Shown here one piece after another: positions 10,922-22,690 of a stretch of DNA of 64,000 nucleotides (its first letter is position 1; the number at the start of each line of letters is the position of its first letter). This stretch comes from Batillaria attramentaria (Eukaryota > Mollusca > Gastropoda > Batillariidae). The stretch lies in contig JACVVK020000166.1 in NCBI GenBank assembly GCA_018292915.2, positions 792,001 through 856,000 on the forward strand. Direction: 5' to 3'. A program made the position numbers and the translations under genes. The notes beneath the pieces were generated by a model that saw only the letters and a program-made list of their open reading frames with translations, made no database searches and was not told where the DNA came from.

Positions 10922-11392
10922 GATGTCGAAGGCTGCTAAACTTAATTCACGGCGATACCGCATCTGATGATGCTGACAGCGATTCGGTTCTCGAAACGGA
11001 GTTAGAAACTAGCGACAGCAAAGAAGTAAGCCTACAAACAAGTGCACTGTTTCATTTTGCTTTCAAAAAGCAGAAAGTAGATCAGCCCGGCTCGACTAAG
11101 CCCACCACTAGTACGAGTACCGAGTCCGACGCAGAAAAAGATGACAAATCGGAAAAAACAAAAAGTCGATCCACCGGCCGCGACTACTACCAGTACCGAG
11201 CACGGCGATACCACATCTGATGATGCTGACACTAGTGACAGCGATTCGGTTCTCGAAACGGAGTTAGAAACTAACGGCACCAAAAAAAATTCAAGGTGTC
11301 AGCCGGAGTGGGCCAAAAAATGGCCGTGGTTGAAGAAGGAAGAAGATGGAATGCGGTGCACTTTGTGCATGAAGCACAAGACAAAGAATTAA
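10922..11392 (+). pseudogene. Broken hAT/KIAA1586-like N-terminal zinc-finger coding region
   Basis: The ATG at 10923 (aagATGtcgaag) opens a frame that stops after 15 codons. The better frame then shows an acidic Ser/Asp linker twice: copy 1 near 10950-11015 (GDTASDDADSDSVLETELET) and copy 2 near 11200-11275 (GDTTSDDADTSDSDSVLETE). The 250-bp duplication is out of frame with itself; the break sits by the A-rich run at 11150-11165. The frame ends RCQPEWAKKWPWLKKEEDGM followed by RCTLCMKHKTKN, which looks like the first half of a TTF/BED-like zinc finger (W...WPWL...CTLC) seen in ZNF862/KIAA1586-like, hAT-derived proteins. The rest of the protein is missing. Family assignment is by motif memory only. 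Confidence 0.5.
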
Positions 11393-11551
11393 GTTGTGTA
11401 ACTGTAGTACTGGGAGGCAAAAATGCAATAATTTTCAAGCCCCCCTATCACTATTTTGGACTGTATTTTGAAACATTCCATTGTGTATGTGATCCTCTAT
11501 CACCGAGGACAGGCAAGAATTTAAAGCAACTAGAGAGGCAAAAGCCTCCAT

Positions 11552-12946
11552 GGCTCCCTTGTGACATGGGTCAAGGTCATTCAAAAGAGTATGTTTGTAA
11601 AAAATCTTATCACTATCTATCATCAAGCCAAGTAAGGTGTCTCTGGTGTTCTTAGTTCCTGGCAATATTACACTTTTCCCCAAAACTGACTATATGGCCT
11701 TGACCTTGGGCCAAGGTCATTCAAATAAGATATTAATGTCTATCATTACACCAAGTTGGATGCCTCTAGTATTTGTAGTTTCTCCAAAAACGGTAATATT
11801 GAAATTCACAACAGACAGCTTTAATGACCTTGACCTTAAGTCAAGGTCATTTAAAGTGGTATGGGTATACAGTTCTTATCAATGTCTATTAGCATGGCAA
11901 GTTCGGCACCTCTGCTGTTTGTTGTTTCTGAGAAAATGCCAATGTTACGGTTTCACAAAGATAGCTTGTACGGCCTTGACCTTGACACAAGACTATTGAA
12001 TACATGTATGTCTGTTAAGTTCTTATCAATGTCTATCACCATATAAAGTTTAAAACCTCTGGTTTTTGTAGATTCCAAGAAAATGCCAATGCAAAATTTT
12101 CAAACAAACAGCTTTAGTGACCTTGACCTTGAGTCAAGGTCATTCAACATGATACATTTGAAAGGTCTTATGGCTGTCTATAGGCATGCCAAGTTTGGTG
12201 CCTCTGCTTTTTGTAGATTTTGAGAAAATGCCCATGTTAAGGTTTACTGCGGAAATGCGGAAAATAGCTTGTACAGCCTTGACCTTCACACAAGGCCATT
12301 GAATACATGTACATCTGTAAAGTTCTTATCAATGTCTATCATCATGCAAAGTTTAAAACCTCCGGTTTTTGTAGATTCCAAGAAAATGCCAATGCAAACT
12401 TTTCAAACAAACAGCTTTAGTGACCTTGACCTTGAGTCAAGGTCACTCAGAATGATATATTTTGAAAGGTCTTACGGCTGTCTATCAGCATGCCAAGTTT
12501 GGTGCCTGTGCTGTTTGTAGATTCTGAGAAAATGCCAATGTTAAGGTTTTCTACGGAAAAGCGGAAAATAGCTTGTCTGACCTTGACCTTCACATAAGGC
12601 CATTGAATACATGTATATCTGTAAAGTTCTTATCAATGTCTATCATCATGCAAAGTTGAAAACCTCTGGTATTTGTAGACTCCAAGAAAATGCCTATGTA
12701 AAATTTTCAAACAGACAGCTTTAGTGACCTTGACCTTGAGTCAAGGTCATTCAAAATTATATATTTTGAAGGTCCTATGGCTGTCTATCGGCATGCCAAG
12801 TTTGGTGACTCTGCTCTTTGTAGATTCTGAGAAAATGCCATTGTTAAGGTTTACTGCGGACACACCCACAGACAGACACACACACACACACACAGACAGA
12901 CGACGGAGGGTTACAACATAGACTCCCATTGTTACACAAGGGAGCC
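11552..12946 (+). mobile_element. GACCTT element, copy 1 (inverted-repeat ends, internal ~300-bp tandem units)
   Basis: The ends are GGCTCCCTTGTG (11552-11563) and CACAAGGGAGCC (12935-12946), perfect 12-bp inverted repeats. A preceding 'ctagagaggcaaaagcctcc' belongs to the family too, as copy 2 shows. Inside, units of about 303-307 bp repeat: TGACCTTGACC / GTCAAGGTCA blocks, a 'ctatcatcatgcaaagtt' block, an 'agattctgagaaaatgcca' block and a 'tgtctatcggcatgccaag' block. A CA/CAGA microsatellite lies just inside the right end. No coding potential. Ten perfect TGACCTTGA or TCAAGGTCA sites are visible. Confidence 0.7.
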
Positions 12947-13369
12947 AAAAATAAAAGGGATTTTTAAGACCTAACCATTACTTCTTTTAAAAGGTGAGTT
13001 TTTTGTGGTTTTGTTGGGGGTTTTTTGTGTGTGCAGATAGGACTAGCTTTGCATTACAAAATACAAAAGTAATAACTGTTAATAATATGTGCATAAGTTA
13101 ATGAAAAGTTGGCTGCATTGCGGTACCATTGTGCGATAACAAAACACAGGTTTTTCCCAGGTCCCCCCTTTTTTTGAAGGCAGGGGGGGATTGCCCCCAC
13201 TTTTTTGAAATCCTAGATGCATCTCTGCTTAGTACTAGTAAAGGCATAGGCAATATTTTGACCAAATTTCAAGTTCATCGTTTACATCATCACGGTTTGG
13301 GCAAACACATGCATTTCATTTTAGTTTTTGTGTCATGGGCTTTCACGCCTCCCGGTCCGCCGGCCTAAT

Positions 13370-14182
13370 TATTCTCACTCGTGCAGACTGACTCCGGTAG
13401 ACTCGGAACTGCACCGCCGGACTGATAGCCTGGCCTGACTCCCGTCAATGAGTGCCGTGGTGCAGCACTTGAACTGAAACCGGCTGACAATCTCAGCCGC
13501 GACCAGACGCCTTTTTGCCAGTGGTCAGTTGTCAGTGTCGGCGGCTCTGAGACCGAGCGGCACTGACTACCTTTTATTCAGTTCTCAGTTACGGAATTTT
13601 GCAAGAACGTATAGTCTAGTTTCTGAAACTGATCATTGATCAAACAAACAAGGCATTTTTTATCGGCACAACGGATGACTAGTATTCAGCGGTGCCGCCA
13701 GCGGACGTGCGCGGTCACGGTGTGCGAAACTGAGTCAGTGAGTCGTTGACGCGGTTCGCCGGGCGCCGGCACCCCGCATTGCGGTGTGTGATCACTGATC
13801 AGTTCGACATGTATGCAGTGAACAGTTTTCCCGCCACCTAGTGTCCGGGCTCACCCTCCCGCGTCAGTCAGTGCTCAGACACACCGCGACACTGACTGAC
13901 TGACGGTGAGTTTCAAGTTTGACTCGAAATTTCAAGTTTTTAAAATCAGTGCAGACTGAGACCGATACACAACAAGTGGTTTCAAGTTCAGTCTTTCAGT
14001 CAGTTACCGGTGATCATTTTAGTTCTGGGCCGGCCGTCAGACGGTATGCTCAGTCCAGCCTGGACGCGGTCCAACTTGAGGGTTCAACGTTTACTGAACG
14101 GCCATGGGCGGCACTGACATCCACAGACGGCACAAACTCCAGCAGATTGTCAGTGTGTGTGACCGCCAAACTCAACAAGCTG
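13370..14182 (+). other. CpG-rich region ending in a candidate coding exon
   Basis: GC- and CpG-rich, with many CAGT/ACTGAC words. A possible donor lies at about 13905 (ACGGTGAGT). Around 14025-14182 one frame is open and reads SSGPAVRRYAQSSLDAVQ onward to ALTSTDGTNSSRLSV and AKLNKL, ending at a good donor (CTG|GTAAGTG, exon end 14182). Composition is protein-like but I recognise no domain. It may be a first exon in a CpG island. Confidence 0.3.
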
Positions 14183-14414
14183 GTAAGTGAAACACTGCAT
14201 GTAGGATCATAATTGTTGTTTATATCTATTTCCTTTCTTTTTTTTTTTTTTTTTTTTTAGTTTCTGGAGAACACCGGCACAGAGAGCATGGAAGCTTTCT
14301 AAATAATTTATTCAGTATTTATACTTACTACTGACAATGAAAATTCCCACATATGTGCACAGTTTGGGTTTCCTTTGTTCATTGGGTCACTGTTTTTACA
14401 GATGATGGGTAATA

Positions 14415-14577
14415 AGGAAGTTCTGCATCAGCAACAATGACATCTACAAATTGTCAGCAACAACAGCATCAAGTTCTGTATTATCATCAGCAGTGCCAGA
14501 GACCAAAGGGACCAACTCCAGACAACTAATTTCAAGCAAGTACAGTTATGGTGTGAGTGAAAGCCCCCTCAAAGGGG
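14415..14577 (+). other. Second candidate exon, weakly similar to the one ending at 14182
   Basis: One frame reads FCISNNDIYKLSATTASSSV, then PETKGTNSRQLISS, then GVSESPLKG, up to a donor (aaaGGG|GTAAGTAC). 'KGTNSRQL' resembles 'DGTNSSRL' of the preceding candidate, and both lie at similar distances from their donors. No acceptor is clear; a poly-T/AG at about 14240-14260 is one possibility. Unidentified; low confidence. Confidence 0.22.
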
Positions 14578-14599
14578 TAAGTACAGTTTCGTTTTTTTG

Positions 14600-17500
14600 A
14601 GTTTTCTCAGTGTTATTATTGCTAATAAGAATAATAGCTTCAACAGGCGCTTTACCCATCTGCGTGGCTCTGACAGCCACACAGTGAACCCAGCATGTAT
14701 GCTCACATGCATTATGCGCATTCCTCACTCACCAAACATCAACACATTTCAGTTTATACATACTATGAAGTGTCAGCAGTTTTTGCAACTGAACATTGTG
14801 TGTTACAGTGGGGGAGGGGGGGGGGGTGGAGGGAAAGACTCACAACAATTAGTCCAACGCCAAATCAGTAAACATTGCCACATACTCAGTGTTCGCTGTG
14901 AGTCGAAAATGCAAGGGTCCTTTGGACCTAGCTCTCTCCATACTTTTTAGGGTCATTTTGTACATTTTTCAGTGTCCAGTCTTTTGATATAAAAAGTCTG
15001 AAGGTCAAAACCATCATTTGAATTGTAGCGTGTTACCCATAGCAAACTGGCAAGGCGAGGAACCTCCATGCTTACCAAATTGAGCATTATGATTGGACAA
15101 AAAGTGTTCCCGAATGCTGATATGCTGGTTTCAAATTTGAGATCTAAGAGTTTTGTGTGCACAAATTTGCACACCTGTACCTGATCGGGTACATGCGTAC
15201 TGTACATATGAAGGGGATAAATCCTGTGCCCCAAGCAGTACTCCCAACCTCATGGGATCAACTTCAGTCATCAAGGGTTTATTTTGATGTACATAATTAT
15301 AAGAAAGACAAAAAGCAGACTCCACAATTTGATAAACGCTCATTGCCAAAGCCACCAACTTGACCAGTTGTAACTGACTTCTGCCAGGATGGCTAGTTTG
15401 GCTTTATACGCTGTGAGGGTGATTTCAGAGACATGGGTCAACGAAAAGGCCTGCACAACTTTTGGATCTTAATTTGGACTCACACCCGAGCATTTCTGCT
15501 TTTCATTCCACTGGCAGCCTGCTATTGTTCAAAATAGAATTGATTTATTTTGTGTGGGTGGCTGTCTGGTTGGGGTGCAAATTTGGTACAAATGCGTACA
15601 AGTGCACAGTAAGGCCAGCCCTGAAAGTGGTGAATATTTTACTTGCCATGTTGGGTGGAGGAAAATGCTGACGAGGAAAATCAAAAACTTACTCGCCAGG
15701 TGTGTGTGGTAAAAGAAAGTCGACTTTTCAGTGCCATAGCAGATTGGCCAGATATTGTTCTCCCGGAAGATAGACCGGGAGTAAGACTGCTGATCTGCTT
15801 TTAAAAACTCCTGCTGACTCTAACATACATGTACAGACTTCAACATAAGTCAAGGACCACCTTGACAGACAGGTCTAATTTTTAAGAATTCACAAAAAAA
15901 TAGAGATCAAGGAATCTTTCAAAATTTTTTGCTGTGAAAGTGTTAAAGGGTTAACAATGCATCCTGCAAAGCTTGCTGAAGCTGAAACACCACCATGTGC
16001 TGCACGGACATCTTCCAGGAATTTTAGCCAAATTTGCAAGTGGTCCTTGACGTATGTTGCAGTCTGTATTACTATTATGACACAACATTACCAGTAGATT
16101 TTGAATGTGAGTTGTTTTCCGCAGTCTGTGATGGTATGGTGCAGAAACACTCAACACATGTGTCTGTGAATTTCATGAATTAAAGAATTCAGGCGTTCTT
16201 TTTTTGTTGACTTGTAACTACAGTGTACTGACCTAATTTTGAAGTTTGGCTAATAACTTTCCTACTTTAGCTAGTAAACATTCTGAGTCACTTACCAAAG
16301 GCTAGTATGAAAAGAATCAGACTTTTGGGGCTGAAGGCCAGACATACACTGGAAACAAGCCAAAATATGATTTTGAATTGAGGTTGTTAGGAAACAGTCC
16401 CTTGTCAGGTATGTTTTAGATTGAATAGAAAACGAAACAGTAATGATAGCAAAGTTTTAGATTGATTGGTTGATTGATTGATTAAGTACAGCAGTTTGTG
16501 AGATAAGTTTTGCATGGCAGGTAAAAAAAAAAAATTGATTGATTAGGCAGAATTGTTGGTAAGGTAAGTTTGCATGCCAGGTATATTGACTGATTAGCTA
16601 AAGTAGTTGGTGAGGCAAGTTTGAATGTTATTGAGTTGATGAGGGAAGTCCTTTCCTGTTGCATGGCAGATGGGACTTAAAGATGGGTTGGTGGGCAAGC
16701 TGCACTAGATTGCACAGCACGATATACATAACTGGCTAGAGACCTGACATGACTTTAGTATGTACAGTACCTAGACTGCCAGTCACAATAGCATTCACTC
16801 TGCTCCCCCACTCACGTACACTCAATACGCACACACCAACTCTCTCTCTCTCTCTCTGAACTCTTTACTCAGAAGAGCGGCAAAGCAAATAATACCTGAT
16901 CCAACAATTACAACGGACCAGAAATTTCAAAATGCAGGTATTCTTTGTCTATATGATCAGTTACTCTTCAACAAGGCAACATTTATGTTTTAAACATGGA
17001 ATCACAAAGCACCTGAGGATATGTCTCACTTTTTCTGTCACTCGGAATCTAGCTTTGGAAACAAACAAACCGTATCTTATCCCAAAACCGAGAATCGACA
17101 TTTATAAGACTAGCAAACTGGTTTCACAAGTTGATATGCTTGTCGTTATAAGATAGGAAATGGTGTTTAAGACCCAAGTCTGTGTGTAAGACCCAAGTCT
17201 GCGTATAGTCATACAAAGCAAGGAAGAAGAGCAACCTTTATTACAATATGTACGTGCATACAAATCAAAGTAGCTCAGTAGGACAGTCTTAATGTACTGT
17301 CATATTCATACATTATTTATCTCAAAGAGCTGTGAAAAACAGTAAAACTGTTCTGAATTTTGACATATACCAATTTTTTGTTTGTTTAGGATTTTTTATG
17401 TAAAAACTTAGAGATATCCTTGGACATTGTCTTCCCCCATGTTAAATTGGTAAACTTAAAAAGTTGTTTTTCTAATTCTGTTTGATATGTTGACTTCCTA

Positions 17501-19720
17501 ATGTTGTAATAGAGACATTGCTTGTGTTTAGTTTTACAGTGGGAATTACGAGACAACTGTCTTCAGGACTTACGTACATGAGTGTGTTTTATTTTTTTTA
17601 TCCCCTCAAATGCAATGGCCATAGCTGCTTTTTTCAGCCAAATACAGGTTTAGGCATTCAGTAATGATGCCAATGAAGAGGGCTTGCAATTTGCATATCG
17701 TTGTAAAAAAAAAAAACAACAGACACTGTACGAATTATTGTGCCCAGTGTATGCAAATGCACACATGTTCCTGTGGTCAGTTGTCAGTGTGAGGCACATG
17801 ACTGTTCTGTCTGTATGGAAAGATACACCAATTTGATAAATCTTTGTTGCCAGGAGATAGTCAGCATGGTAGCCATCATTGCTGTCTTCAAACTGTTCTT
17901 AAGAAAACTGTTCCTTTTTTTTGGGAGGGGGGGGGGGGTTGCATTGTTTTTTATTCAGTTTTTTAAATTGTACCCATCATTTGCAGATGTGTTTTGGGAT
18001 CAGCTGTCATTGCCAAGTGCATGAATGTTCCATATTTCTGTGTGTGGAGATGTTATTATTAGCTACATTGATAATGCCAATAAGTCCAATATGTATAATC
18101 CAGCCACAAAAAAAAGGGGGGGGGGGGGGGGGCTCTCTACCAAAGCCGTGACCCCTCGACCTCCAGCTCAAACTGGAAGTCCTGTAATTTAGACATCATG
18201 TTGATAGCCGTGGCTGCTTTCATTGAACCTAGTTCTTGAAACTAATCATTGTTGGTCTTATGTGGGATGAACACTCCCAGGGTCATCCCCTATGGCCGTT
18301 TTCGATTGCTTCGCCATGTAGGAGACACACTTTGGCTTTGGAGGACTTTAAATGTCTCTTGCCAGAGAGTGACGTATGTTGTGATAGAACTGGTAGAAGC
18401 TGAAGATAATCCTCACATAATGATAGCGTAATACATTTTGCTGTAGCCTGACTGTTTTGGTCAGAGTCAACAGGTCAAGTCACCTTGGAGCGAGGCGGCT
18501 TATTTAAGTTAGTAGAACATGTGAAACGTACTATTTGCAGAGATCTTTTTATTGAAGTGTGTAACGTAATCAAGTGGTGGGTACTCTTGTCTGTAAGGAG
18601 ATTAATTATTGTTGAAAATGAACTTGCAGGTATTCATGTGTCTGGTACTCAGTCTGTTTTGTTCAAAATGTTGAAGCAAATCATGTTTGAGATACTGTTG
18701 ACTAGTGACTAATGTTCATGTTTATCATGGTGGTAAAGTATTCAACCACCACTTCAGTTGCCAGTTAACACCACCATTCACCAGGTATCTTATGTACATG
18801 CTTGAGATGTATTTGATCTACTTCAAATTATCCCATCCATGAGAAATTCAGATTACTTTTGTGTCAATTAGTTGAAATTCTTTACTCTTAGCTTCTGCTT
18901 CCAGAAGCTCTTCTTCCTGAAACGATTCCAGAGTAGTATAGGATCATCTAGGACATCTACTTTCATTCAAGTCACCCCGTCCATTTTTCCTGTATAAAGA
19001 AGTTCACACACTGTCTGGTTCAGAGTTTGGCTTAATTCTACTTCAACACATCCAGTATTCCTGCATGTAGAGTATTCATCTCATTCCTTAATTTTTGGCC
19101 CCATGGGCTCGCCTTCTCGCGGCGGGGCTGAGTTCGCTAAGCTTGCCCACCCCTTTTCCTCTTTCCTTGGCCTTATTTCTGCCTTCCTTGGTCCATTCAC
19201 CTGTCTTTTGCTCCCTTAAACTCTAAACTTTTTCAAGAATGTTTTAAGTTCTTTTTTTAATAGCTGTTTTAATAGGTATGTGTTTGTGTTAGCAGCAGGT
19301 CGTCCCATAAATGCAGCGTATACCATGGTATTTTAGACTTTGGGGCTATTTGTACGGTGTGTATTTGTGTTGAGGGCAGGTCATTTTAGGTTTGAAGCCA
19401 ATGCAGTGGCATCAGAGATTGTTGGGGTAAGGAGTGGTGATCGAGAATAGCCTTGAGGGCAGGAAATCCCAGAGTGCCATGCCGCCATATAAGTACATGT
19501 ATCTGTGATTGCTGGGGAGAGAAGGGTGCACCTATGTTGTGTTACTGTGTTGAATGCAACATCCGGGGCCATGATCGGCAGCATTGTCATTATCTGAGAT
19601 TGTTTGAGATGGGGCCTAGGGTGCAGTATTTGCGCTCAGCCGGGGTAGGCCATCCCAAGTCAGAAACCTATGCTATGGTATCTAATTAGTAGTTAAGTTT
19701 TTGGGTGGAACATGTGCATA
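14600..19720. other. Long stretch without recognised genes
   Basis: Mostly AT-rich unique DNA. Visible are a G-run at 14812-14828, a possible decayed SINE body around 15400-15490, a GATT-rich patch with a loose ~67-bp repeat of 'aagtttgcatggcagg' at 16460-16625, G-runs at 17920-17940 and 18117-18132, and a dispersed repeat at 19090-19240. I found no exon pair with coding character. Confidence 0.4.
19090..19240 (+). repeat. Dispersed repeat B, copy 1
   Basis: Shares in order 'ccatgggctcgcctt', 'gcggcggggctga', 'aagcttgccc', 'ccttggtccattc' and 'cctgtcttttg' with 30716-30875, which has an extra segment near its start. It has no coding potential. It could be a SINE or the tail of a larger retroelement. 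Confidence 0.6.
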
Positions 19721-19819
19721 ATAGCTGGCACTACATTTTGCTCCTGAGGATACATTTAGCTGTAATTTGCATCAAGCTAAACACATACACAATAGTTGAA
19801 ATCACATTTTGCTTCTGAG

Positions 19820-19891
<72 letters not shown>

Positions 19892-20440
19892 AAAACTGAA
19901 ATTTGCATGTAGCTTCTGAAAGCCATACACAACAGTTGGCATTACCTTTAGCTTCTAAGAGCAAGTATTACTGAGAACACATGCATAGAAAATGACACTG
20001 AGTGTAGTTTTGGAGAAAGTTTTTGCTGCTGAGAACACATACAAAATAGCTGACATTGCATTTAGCTTCTGAGAACATAGATACATAGCAGACATTGCAT
20101 TTAGCATCTAACTGAGAACACATGCATAAAAGATGTCATATTACATGTCTTTTTGGAGAACATATTCTGCTTCTGAGGACGCGCGTACATAAAAGTTCGC
20201 ATTGCATGTAAGTTTAGAGTATGCATACATAATAGCTGACCTTGCATTTAGCTTCTGAAAATACTAACTAATTATGAACGTTGCTTTTATCAGCTCAGAA
20301 AAAAACAGTAGACATTGCTTTTAGCATCTAAGAATACGTCTCAGAATACTGAGAACACATACATACATGTATTGGCTTACATTGCACTTAGTTTTGCAGA
20401 ACACAAGTAATAATTGACATTGCATTTAAGTTGTCCGCCA
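19720..20440. repeat. Diverged tandem array flanking the satellite
   Basis: Irregular repeats of roughly 55-65 bp built around 'cattgcatttagcttctgagaacacatacataatagctga' pieces. An (AC)n tract at 19823-19889 interrupts it. The same diverged array reappears on the far side of the satellite (29840-30240), so the satellite seems to sit inside an older array that shares the word 'cattgcattta'. Confidence 0.7.
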
Positions 20441-22690
20441 CACAAATAATAACTCACACTGCATTTACAGTAAATACTGCATTAGGCAGACACCCAGATG
20501 ACCCACACACAATAACTCGCATTTACAGTAAAACCTGCATAGGGTGGACACCCAAAATACTGGGTCAAATTGTCTGCCACATACTTAATACCTCACATTG
20601 CATTTACGGTAAAACGTGCAAAAAGTGGACACCCAAATGACCCGGTCATATTGTCCACCACATACATACATGCAGTAGCTCACATTGCATTTACAGTAAA
20701 ACCTGCATAAGGCAGACACCCAAATAACCCGGTCAAATTGTCCGCCGCATACATAACTCACATTGCATTTACAGTAAAACCTGCATAAGGCGGACACCCA
20801 AATAACCCGGTCAAATTGTCCGCCGCATACATAACTCACATTGCATTTACAGTAAAACCTGCATAAGGCAGACACCCAAATAACCCGGTCAAATTGTCCG
20901 CCACATACATAACTCACATTGCAATTACAGAAAAAACTGCGTAAGGCGAACACCCAAATAACCCGGTCAAATTGTCCGCCACATACATAACTCACATTGC
21001 ATTTACAGTAAAACCTGCGTAAGGCGGACACCCAAATAACCCGGTCAAATTGTCCGCCACATACATAACTCACATTGCATTTACAGTAAAACCTGCATAA
21101 GGCGGACACCCAAATAACCCGGTCAAATTGTCCGCCACATACATAACTCACATTGCATTTACAGAACAACCTGCGTAAGGCGGACACCCAAATAACCCGG
21201 TCAAATTGTCCGCCACATACATAACTCACATTGCATTTACAGTAAAACCTGCATAAGGCGGACACCCAAATAACCCGGTCAAATTGTCCGCCACATACAT
21301 AACTCACATTGCATTCAGAAAAACCTGCGTAAGGCGGACACCCAAATAACCCGGTCAAATTGTCCGCCACATACATAACTCACATTGCATTTACAGAAAA
21401 ACCTGCGTAAGGCGGACACCCAAATAACCCGGTCAAATTGTCCGCCACATACATAACTCACATTGCATTTACAGTAAAACCTGCGTAAGGCGGACACCCA
21501 AATAACCCGGTCAAAATGTCCGCCACATACATAACTCACATTGCATTCAGAAAAACCTGCGTAAGGCGGACACCCAAATAACCCGGTCAAATTGTCCGCC
21601 ACATACATAACTCACATTGCATTCAGAAAAACCTGCGTAAGGCGGACACCCAAATAACCCGGTCAAATTGTCCGCCACATACATAACTCACATTGCATTT
21701 AGAAAAACCTGCGTAAGGCGGACACCCAAATAACCCGGTCAAATTGTCCGCCACATACATAACTTACATTGCATTTACAGTAAAACCTGCGTAAGGCGGA
21801 CACCCAAATAACCCGGTCAAATTGTCCGCCACATACATAACTCACATTGCATTCAGAAAAACCTGCGTAAGGCGGACACCCAAATAACCCGGTCAAATTG
21901 TCCGCCACATACATAACTCACATTGCATTCAGAAAAACCTGCGTAAGGCGGACACCCAAATAACCCGGTCAAATTGTCCGCCACATACATAACTTACATT
22001 GCATTTACAGTAAAACCTGCGTAAGGCGGACACCCAAATAACCCGGTCAAATTGTCCGCCACATACATAACTCACATTGCATTCAGAAAAACCTGCGTAA
22101 GGCGGACACCCAAATAACCCGGTCAAATTGTCCGCCACATACATAACTCACATTGCATTCAGAAAAACCTGCGTAAGGCGGACACCCAAATAACCCGGTC
22201 AAATTGTCTGCCACATACATAACTCACATTGCATTTACAGAAAAACCTGCGTAAGGCGGACACCCAAATGACCCGGTCAAATTGTCCGCCGCATGCATAA
22301 CTCACATTGCATTTACAGAAAAACCTGCGTAAGGCGGACACCCAAATGACCCGGTCAAATTGTCCGCCGCATACATAACTCGCATTGCATTTACAGAAAA
22401 ACCTGCGTAAGGCGGACACCCAAATGACCCGGTCAAATTGTCCGCCGCATACATAACTCACATTGCATTCAGAAAAAAACCTGTGTAAGGCGGACACCCA
22501 AATGACCCGGTCAAATTGTCCGCCACATACATAACAACTCGCATTGCATTTACAGAAAAACCTGCAAAAGGCAGACACTCAAATGACCCGGTAAAATTGT
22601 CCGCCGCATACATAACTCACATTGCATTTACAGAAAAAAAAACCTGTGTAAGTAGGACACCCAGTTGACTGGGTCAAATTGTCCGCCTTA
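20440..22690. repeat. Satellite block 1, 78-bp and 76-bp monomers with a 230-bp higher-order unit
   Basis: Monomer contains 'cattgcatttacagtaaaac', 'ctgcgtaaggcggacaccca' and 'ccggtcaaattgtccgcc'. The period is 78 bp (for example 20991 to 21069). Between about 21540 and 22160, units of 76+76+78 bp recur as a near-identical 230-bp block (for example 21699 and 21929). Because 78 is a multiple of three, a 263-codon minus-strand frame appears; it is not evidence of coding. Each monomer holds the inverted pair GGCGGACA / TGTCCGCC. Confidence 0.95.

Larger units (their letters stand above)
10578..13235 (+). mobile_element. 2.66-kb inverted-repeat element carrying a decayed zinc-finger frame and a GACCTT element
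   Basis: A perfect 24-bp inverted repeat bounds it: 10578-10601 (contains CTAAGCAGAGATGCATCTAG) and 13212-13235. If the target duplication is TA (10579-10580 and 13233-13234), the ends start CTAAGCAGAG; if the element starts at CAGAGATGC, hAT would fit better, but the 8-bp flanks are not direct repeats. Inside are CpG-rich promoter-like DNA, a broken coding region (10922-11392) and a GACCTT element (11552-12946). Confidence 0.65.

Noticed and set aside
20585..22578. Long minus-strand frames with a CGGQFDRVIWVSALCRF repeat
   Set aside because: They are translations of the 78-bp satellite; the related 79-bp block destroys the frame, and no start, splice or conservation supports a protein.
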